Shown here: positions 51,601 through 60,600 of the stretch, piece after piece | Position numbering within the stretch: the first letter of the stretch is position 1 | Layout of the letters: each line of letters begins with the position of its first letter | DNA from: Mactromeris polynyma | Lineage: Eukaryota; Mollusca; Bivalvia; Venerida; Mactridae | Reading direction: 5' to 3' | DNA: 64,000 nucleotides | Assembly: GCA_032209605.1 (NCBI GenBank) | Contig: JASFXZ010000001.1 | Location: 12,976,256 to 13,040,255 of the forward strand | Program-made: the position numbers and the translations under genes | Notes under the pieces: generated by a model | Told to the model about the DNA's origin: nothing | Seen by the model: only the letters and a program-made list of their open reading frames with translations | The model's database searches: none

Positions 51601-54600
51601 AGGTTGGTTGGTAGATTCTAGGCCTACATAGCAAAGTTAGGTTGGTTGGTAGATTCTAGGCCTACATAGCAAAGTTAGGTTGGTTGGTAGATTCTAGGCC
51701 TACATAGCAAAGTTAGGTTGGTTGGTAGATGCTAGGCCCAGCTAGCAAAGTTAGGTTGGTTGGTAGATTCTAGGCCTACATAGCAAAGTTAGGTTGGTTG
51801 GTAGATGCTAGGCCCAGCTAGCAAAGTTAGGTTGGTTGGTAGATGCTAGGCCTACATAGCAAAGTTAGGTTGGTTGGTAGATGCTAGGCCTACATAGCAA
51901 AGTTAGGTTGGTTGGTAGATGCTAGGCCCAGCTAGCAAAGTTAGGTTGGTTGGTAGATTCTAGGCCTACATAGCAAAGTTAGGTTGGTTGGTAGATGCTA
52001 GGCCCAGCTAGCAAAGTTAGGTTGGTTGGTAGATTCTAGGCCTACATAGCAAAGTTAGGTTGGTTGGTAGATGCTAGGCCCAGCTAGCAAAGTTAGGTTG
52101 GTTGGTAGATTCTAGGCCTACATAGCAAAGTTAGGTTGGTTGGTAGATGCTAGGCCCAGCTAGCAAAGTTAGGTTGGTTGGTAGATGCTAGGCCTACATA
52201 GCAAAGTTAGGTTGGTTGGTAGATGCTAGGCCTACATAGCAAAGTTAGGTTGGTTGGTAGATGCTAGGCCTACATAGCAAAGTTAGGTTGGTTGGTAGAT
52301 TCTAGGCCTACATAGCAAAGTTAGGTTGGTTGGTAGATGCTAGGCCTACATAGCAAAGTTAGGTTGGTTGGTAGATGCTAGGCCTACATAGCAAAGTTAG
52401 GTTGGTTGGTAGATTCTAGGCCCAGCTAGCAAAGTTAGGTTGGTTGGTAGATGCTAGGCCTACATAGCAAAGTTAGGTTGGTTGGTAGATGCTAGGCCTA
52501 CATAGCAAAGTTAGGTTGGTTGGTAGATGCTAGGCCCAGCTAGCAAAGTTAGGTTGGTTGGTAGATTCTAGGCCTACATAGCAAAGTTAGGTTGGTTGGT
52601 AGATGCTAGGCCCAGCTAGCAAAGTTAGGTTGGTTGGTAGATTCTAGGCCTACATAGCAAAGTTAGGTTGGTTGGTAGATGCTAGGCCCAGCTAGCAAAG
52701 TTAGGTTGGTTGGTAGATTCTAGGCCTACATAGCAAAGTTAGGTTGGTTGGTAGATGCTAGGCCCAGCTAGCAAAGTTAGGTTGGTTGGTAGATGCTAGG
52801 CCTACATAGCAAAGTTAGGTTGGTTGGTAGATGCTAGGCCTACATAGCAAAGTTAGGTTGGTTGGTAGATGCTAGGCCTACATAGCAAAGTTAGGTTGGT
52901 TGGTAGATTCTAGGCCTACATAGCAAAGTTAGGTTGGTTGGTAGATGCTAGGCCTACATAGCAAAGTTAGGTTGGTTGGTAGATGCTAGGCCTACATAGC
53001 AAAGTTAGGTTGGTTGGTAGATTCTAGGCCCAGCTAGCAAAGTTAGGTTGGTTGGTAGATTCTAGGCCCAGCTAGCAAAGTTAGGTTGGTTGGTAGATGC
53101 TAGGCCCAGCTAGCAAAGTTAGGTTGGTTGGTAGATGCTAGGCCCAGCTAGCAAAGTTAGGTTGGTTGGTAGATGCTAGGCCCAGCTAGCAAAGTAAGGT
53201 TGGTTGGTAGATGCTAGGCCCAGCTAGCAAAGTTAGGTTGGTTGGTAGATGCTAGGCCCAGCTAGCAAAGTTAGGTTGGTTGGTAGATGCTAGGCCTACA
53301 TAGCAAAGTTAGGTTGGTTGGTAGATGCTAGGCCCAGCTAGCAAAGTTAGGTTGGTTGGTAGATTCTAGGCCTACATAGCAAAGTTAGGTTGGTTGGTAG
53401 ATTCTAGGCCTACATAGCAAAGTTAGGTTGGTTGGTAGATTCGAGGCCCAGCTAGCAAAGTTAGGTTGGTTGGTAGATTCTAGGCCTACATAGCATAGTT
53501 AGGTTGGTTGGAAGATTCGAGGCCCAGCTAGCAAAGTTAGGTTGGTTGGTAGATTCGAGGCCCAGCTAGCAAAGTTAGGTTGGTTGGTAGATGCTAGGCC
53601 TACATAGCAAAGTTAGGTTGGTTGGTAGATGCTAGGCCTACATAGCAAAGTTAGGTTGGTTGGTAGATGCTAGGCCCAGCTAGCAAAGTTAGGTTGGTTG
53701 GTAGATTCTAGGCCCAGCTAGCAAAGTTAGGTTGGTTGGTAGATGCTAGGCCTACATAGCAAAGTTAGGTTGGTTGGTAGATGCTAGGCCCAGCTAGCAA
53801 AGTTAGGTTGGTTGGTAGATGCTAGGCCTACATAGCAAAGTTAGGTTGGTTGGTAGATGCTAGGCCCAGCTAGCAAAGTTAGGTTGGTTGGTAGATGCTA
53901 GGCCTACATAGCAAAGTTAGGTTGGTTGGTAGATGCTAGGCCCAGCTAGCAAAGTTAGGTTGGTTGGTAGATGCTAGGCCTACATAGCAAAGTTAGGTTG
54001 GTTGGTAGATGCTAGGCCCAGCTAGCAAAGTTAGGTTGGTTGGTAGATGCTAGGCCTACATAGCAAAGTTAGGTTGGTTGGTAGGTTCTAGGCCTACATA
54101 GCAAAGTTAGGTTGGTTGGTAGGTTCTAGGCCTACATAGCAAAGTTAGGTTGGTTGGTAGGTTCTAGGCCTACATAGCAAAGTTAGGTTGGTTGGTAGGT
54201 TCTTGGCCTACATAGCAAAGTTAGGTTGGTTGGTAGATTCTAGGCCTACATAGCAAAGTTAGGTTGGTTGGTAGGTTCTAGGCCTACATAGCAAAGTTAG
54301 GTTGGTTGGTAGATTCTAGGCCTACATAGCAAAGTTAGGTTGGTTGGTAGATGCTAGGCCTACATAGCAAAGTTAGGTTGGTTGGTAGATGCTAGGCCTA
54401 CATAGCAAAGTTAGGTTGGTTGGTAGATTCTAGGCCTACATAGCAAAGTTAGGTTGGTTGGTAGATTCTAGGCCTACATAGCAAAGTTAGGTTGGTTGGT
54501 AGATGCTAGGCCCAGCTAGCAAAGTTAGGTTGGTTGGTAGATTCTAGGCCTACATAGCAAAGTTAGGTTGGTTGGTAGATGCTAGGCCCAGCTAGCAAAG

Positions 54601-57600
54601 TTAGGTTGGTTGGTAGATTCTAGGCCTACATAGCAAAGTTAGGTTGGTTGGTAGATGCTAGGCCCAGCTAGCAAAGTTAGGTTGGTTGGTAGATGCTAGG
54701 CCTACATAGCAAAGTTAGGTTGGTTGGTAGATTCTAGGCCTACATAGCAAAGTTAGGTTGGTTGGTAGATGCTAGGCCTACATAGCAAAGTTAGGTTGGT
54801 TGGTAGATGCTAGGCCTACATAGCAAAGTTAGGTTGGTTGGTAGATTCTAGGCCTACATAGCAAAGTTAGGTTGGTTGGTAGATTCTAGGCCTACATAGC
54901 AAAGTTAGGTTGGTTGGTAGATGCTAGGCCCAGCTAGCAAAGTTAGGTTGGTTGGTAGATTCTAGGCCTACATAGCAAAGTTAGGTTGGTTGGTAGATGC
55001 TAGGCCCAGCTAGCAAAGTTAGGTTGGTTGGTAGATTCTAGGCCTACATAGCAAAGTTAGGTTGGTTGGTAGATGCTAGGCCCAGCTAGCAAAGTTAGGT
55101 TGGTTGGTAGATGCTAGGCCTACATAGCAAAGTTAGGTTGGTTGGTAGATGCTAGGCCTACATAGCAAAGTTAGGTTGGTTGGTAGATGCTAGGCCCAGC
55201 TAGCAAAGTTAGGTTGGTTGGTAGATTCTAGGCCTACATAGCAAAGTTAGGTTGGTTGGTAGATTCTAGGCCTACATAGCAAAGTTAGGTTGGTTGGTAG
55301 ATGCTAGGCCCAGCTAGCAAAGTTAGGTTGGTTGGTAGATTCTAGGCCTACATAGCAAAGTTAGGTTGGTTGGTAGATGCTAGGCCCAGCTAGCAAAGTT
55401 AGGTTGGTTGGTAGATTCTAGGCCTACATAGCAAAGTTAGGTTGGTTGGTAGATGCTAGGCCCAGCTAGCAAAGTTAGGTTGGTTGGTAGATGCTAGGCC
55501 TACATAGCAAAGTTAGGTTGATTGGTAGATGCTAGGCCTACATAGCAAAGTTAGGTTGGTTGGTAGATGCTAGGCCCAGCTAGCAAAGTTAGGTTGGTTG
55601 GTAGATTCTAGGCCTACATAGCAAAGTTAGGTTGGTTGGTAGATGCTAGGCCCAGCTAGCAAAGTTAGGTTGGTTGGTAGATTCTAGGCCTACATAGCAA
55701 AGTTAGGTTGGTTGGTAGATGCTAGGCCCAGCTAGCAAAGTTAGGTTGGTTGGTAGATTCTAGGCCTACATAGCAAAGTTAGGTTGGTTGGTAGATGCTA
55801 GGCCCAGCTAGCAAAGTTAGGTTGGTTGGTAGATGCTAGGCCTACATAGCAAAGTTAGGTTGGTTGGTAGATGCTAGGCCTACATAGCAAAGTTAGGTTG
55901 GTTGGTAGATGCTAGGCCTACATAGCAAAGTTAGGTTGGTTGGTAGATTCTAGGCCTACATAGCAAAGTTAGGTTGGTTGGTAGATGCTAGGCCTACATA
56001 GCAAAGTTAGGTTGGTTGGTAGATGCTAGGCCTACATAGCAAAGTTAGGTTGGTTGGTAGATTCTAGGCCCAGCTAGCAAAGTTAGGTTGGTTGGTAGAT
56101 GCTAGGCCTACATAGCAAAGTTAGGTTGGTTGGTAGATGCTAGGCCTACATAGCAAAGTTAGGTTGGTTGGTAGATGCTAGGCCCAGCTAGCAAAGTTAG
56201 GTTGGTTGGTAGATTCTAGGCCTACATAGCAAAGTTAGGTTGGTTGGTAGATGCTAGGCCCAGCTAGCAAAGTTAGGTTGGTTGGTAGATTCTAGGCCTA
56301 CATAGCAAAGTTAGGTTGGTTGGTAGATGCTAGGCCCAGCTAGCAAAGTTAGGTTGGTTGGTAGATTCTAGGCCTACATAGCAAAGTTAGGTTGGTTGGT
56401 AGATGCTAGGCCCAGCTAGCAAAGTTAGGTTGGTTGGTAGATGCTAGGCCTACATAGCAAAGTTAGGTTGGTTGGTAGATGCTAGGCCTACATAGCAAAG
56501 TTAGGTTGGTTGGTAGATGCTAGGCCTACATAGCAAAGTTAGGTTGGTTGGTAGATTCTAGGCCTACATAGCAAAGTTAGGTTGGTTGGTAGATGCTAGG
56601 CCTACATAGCAAAGTTAGGTTGGTTGGTAGATGCTAGGCCTACATAGCAAAGTTAGGTTGGTTGGTAGATTCTAGGCCCAGCTAGCAAAGTTAGGTTGGT
56701 TGGTAGATTCTAGGCCCAGCTAGCAAAGTTAGGTTGGTTGGTAGATGCTAGGCCCAGCTAGCAAAGTTAGGTTGGTTGGTAGATGCTAGGCCCAGCTAGC
56801 AAAGTTAGGTTGGTTGGTAGATGCTAGGCCCAGCTAGCAAAGTAAGGTTGGTTGGTAGATGCTAGGCCCAGCTAGCAAAGTTAGGTTGGTTGGTAGATGC
56901 TAGGCCCAGCTAGCAAAGTTAGGTTGGTTGGTAGATGCTAGGCCTACATAGCAAAGTTAGGTTGGTTGGTAGATGCTAGGCCCAGCTAGCAAAGTTAGGT
57001 TGGTTGGTAGATTCTAGGCCTACATAGCAAAGTTAGGTTGGTTGGTAGATTCTAGGCCTACATAGCAAAGTTAGGTTGGTTGGTAGATTCGAGGCCCAGC
57101 TAGCAAAGTTAGGTTGGTTGGTAGATTCTAGGCCTACATAGCATAGTTAGGTTGGTTGGAAGATTCGAGGCCCAGCTAGCAAAGTTAGGTTGGTTGGTAG
57201 ATTCGAGGCCCAGCTAGCAAAGTTAGGTTGGTTGGTAGATGCTAGGCCTACATAGCAAAGTTAGGTTGGTTGGTAGATGCTAGGCCTACATAGCAAAGTT
57301 AGGTTGGTTGGTAGATGCTAGGCCCAGCTAGCAAAGTTAGGTTGGTTGGTAGATTCTAGGCCCAGCTAGCAAAGTTAGGTTGGTTGGTAGATGCTAGGCC
57401 TACATAGCAAAGTTAGGTTGGTTGGTAGATGCTAGGCCCAGCTAGCAAAGTTAGGTTGGTTGGTAGATGCTAGGCCTACATAGCAAAGTTAGGTTGGTTG
57501 GTAGATGCTAGGCCCAGCTAGCAAAGTTAGGTTGGTTGGTAGATGCTAGGCCTACATAGCAAAGTTAGGTTGGTTGGTAGATGCTAGGCCCAGCTAGCAA

Positions 57601-60600
57601 AGTTAGGTTGGTTGGTAGATGCTAGGCCTACATAGCAAAGTTAGGTTGGTTGGTAGATGCTAGGCCCAGCTAGCAAAGTTAGGTTGGTTGGTAGATGCTA
57701 GGCCTACATAGCAAAGTTAGGTTGGTTGGTAGATGCTAGGCCCAGCTAGCAAAGTTAGGTTGGTTGGTAGATGCTAGGCCTACATAGCAAAGTTAGGTTG
57801 GTTGGTAGGTTCTAGGCCTACATAGCAAAGTTAGGTTGGTTGGTAGGTTCTAGGCCTACATAGCAAAGTTAGGTTGGTTGGTAGATTCTAGGCCTACATA
57901 GCAAAGTTAGGTTGGTTGGTAGGTTCTAGGCCTACATAGCAAAGTTAGGTTGGTTGGTAGGTTCTTGGCCTACATAGCAAAGTTAGGTTGGTTGGTAGAT
58001 TCTAGGCCTACATAGCAAAGTTAGGTTGGTTGGTAGGTTCTAGGCCTACATAGCAAAGTTAGGTTGGTTGGTAGATGCTAGGCCTACATAGCAAAGTTAG
58101 GTTGGTCGGTAGATGCTAGGCCTACATAGCAAAGTTAGGTTGGTTGGTAGATGCTAGGCCTACATAGCAAAGTTAGGTTGGTTGGTAGATGCTAGGCCTA
58201 CATAGCAAAGTTAGGTTGGTTGGTAGATTCTAGGCCTACATAGCAAAGTTAGGTTGGTTGGTAGGTTCTAGGCCTACATAGCAAAGTTAGGTTGGTTGGT
58301 AGATGCTAGGCCTACATAGCAAAGTTAGGTTGGTTGGTAGATGCTAGGCCTACATAGCAAAGTTAGGTTGGTTGGTAGATGCTAGGCCTACATAGCAAAG
58401 TTAGGTTGGTTGGTAGATTCTAGGCCTACATAGCAAAGTTAGGTTGGTTGGTAGATGCTAGGCCCAGCTAGCAAAGTTAGGTTGGTTGGTAGATGCTAGG
58501 CCTACATAGCAAAGTTAGGTGGGTTGGTAGATGCTAGGCCCAGCTAGCAAAGTTAGGTTGGTTGGTAGATTCTAGGCCTACATAGCAAAGTTAGGTTGGT
58601 TGGTAGATGCTAGGCCCAGCTAGCAAAGTTAGGTTGGTTGGTAGATTCTAGGCCTACATAGCAAAGTTAGGTTGGTTGGTAGATTCTAGGCCTACATAGC
58701 AAAGTTAGGTTGGTTGGTAGATTCTAGGCCTACATAGCAAAGTTAGGTTGGTTGGTAGATTCTAGGCCCAGCTAGCAAAGTTAGGTTGGTTGGTAGATGC
58801 TAGGCCTACATAGCAAAGTTAGGTTGGTTGGTAGATGCTAGGCCTACATAGCAAAGTTAGGTTGGTTGGTAGATGCTAGGCCTACATAGCAAAGTTAGGT
58901 TGGTTGGTAGATGCTAGGCCTACATAGCAAAGTTAGGTTGGTTGGTAGATGCTAGGCCTACATAGCAAAGTTAGGTTGGTTGGTAGATGCTAGGCCTACA
59001 TAGCAAAGTTAGGTTGGTTGGTAGATGCTAGGCCTACATAGCAAAGTTAGGTTGGTTGGTAGATGCTAGGCCTACATAGCAAAGTTAGGTTGGTTGGTAG
59101 ATGCTAGGCCCAGCTAGCAAAGTTAGGTTGGTTGGTAGTCTCTATCTGGCTTCCTTCTTATGTTTTTACTCTCACTCTGTATTAAATATGTTAAAGTTAA
59201 ATGTGGCCAGTAACAAATGACTTTTTTATATGTTGCCTTTTATGATCTCATGTTTCAACTGTACCCAACCCAAAAATATTACCCCACTCTAAACAACTCG
59301 AAACATCTTTTAATAGAGGCCATTTTCAGAAGTAGGCAGGGTTATGTTAAACAATCAATTTCCTAAGTGTAGACTTTCTATTTAGTGTTTTTATCTAACT
59401 ATTGTATGGTACTGTAAATTGTACACTTGGAGCTTTGCAGTGCTCTATACAGTTGGGGGTATGGGACATTAAAGTTACAGTATGTTGCAGGTATTATTTT
59501 CATTCCTGCAATGTAATATTTGTATATTGAAGTCATTCAACTGTTGTTTCTGAATATTAATGATTATCTACTCAAACATGTAAACATTGTATGATAAAGG
59601 ATTATTTTGGTTTAACCTTTGACGTCCAGGCTAACTTTATCAAAATAATTTTAATTTGAGTGTCCTGAATCGGGTTAAGGTAGATAAGTCATTGAAATGT
59701 GAACAAACTTGTATATTCAAATGATTACCCGGTAATGAACTTGTAAATAAACACTGGATACTGATCAGTTTATTGGTACCGGATTGTGACTGATAGGTCT
59801 ATGAGTGTGAGATTTATGTCCTACATATAAATTTCTCAGATCTTGCTGAAAACTCCTTTCGAAGTTCAATGAATGAACTAGACTACAGGGTAGAACAAAC
59901 TTAGTGTGGATGTTATAATACTAAGCTACTTCAAAATGCAAGTACATGAGTACTTATGTTGTGATTACATGATTGATGTTACAGACAGTGTAAATGAAAT
60001 TCCCAATGTAAAGATGTACTTCTCTTAATTCTGTAATAGAATATGACCCTTCACAAATAATCCCATACTACCAGTGACAGTGAATACTTTTGAGTCATTC
60101 ATATATTCTTCAAAAAAGAAAATACTCTCATGTTGTCAGTTGTTTGATTCCATGATGACAATTGAACTACATGTACCGGTAATATTTCATAATATTTCTG
60201 ATACTATGCACATTTCAAGTATTTAGTGCTAGCATATCTTAATTTCACCAATATTGATTTGTACATTTTGTAGAAAATCAAATTATTGCCTCAGATATAT
60301 AGAAAAGAAAATGATCACATCAGATACTAACTACGTTTAAGATAAGAATGTGTAAAAAATCAATGGTTCACCAGCATCAGCGATGGTTATTAGCAGACCT
60401 ATTATAAGATTGTGCTTGAATGAGGATTTTAGAAGCTAGACTAGGGTTTGTCTTACTGTTGATTGTGACAGCAAATTGTGTAAAGTAAAATATTGGAAAT
60501 ATACATGTGTAGTATTTGAATGGGTGCTAATAAAGAACCAGCCCGAAATTATATATTATCTATAATTTACTAACAATGCTTATTTGTTAGAACTAAGCAT

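Noticed and set aside
50234..59138. CRISPR-like or telomere-like array
   Set aside because: Repeats are head-to-tail without spacers, so not CRISPR. TTAGG occurs only once per 38-bp unit and the array is internal between coding exons, so not telomeric.
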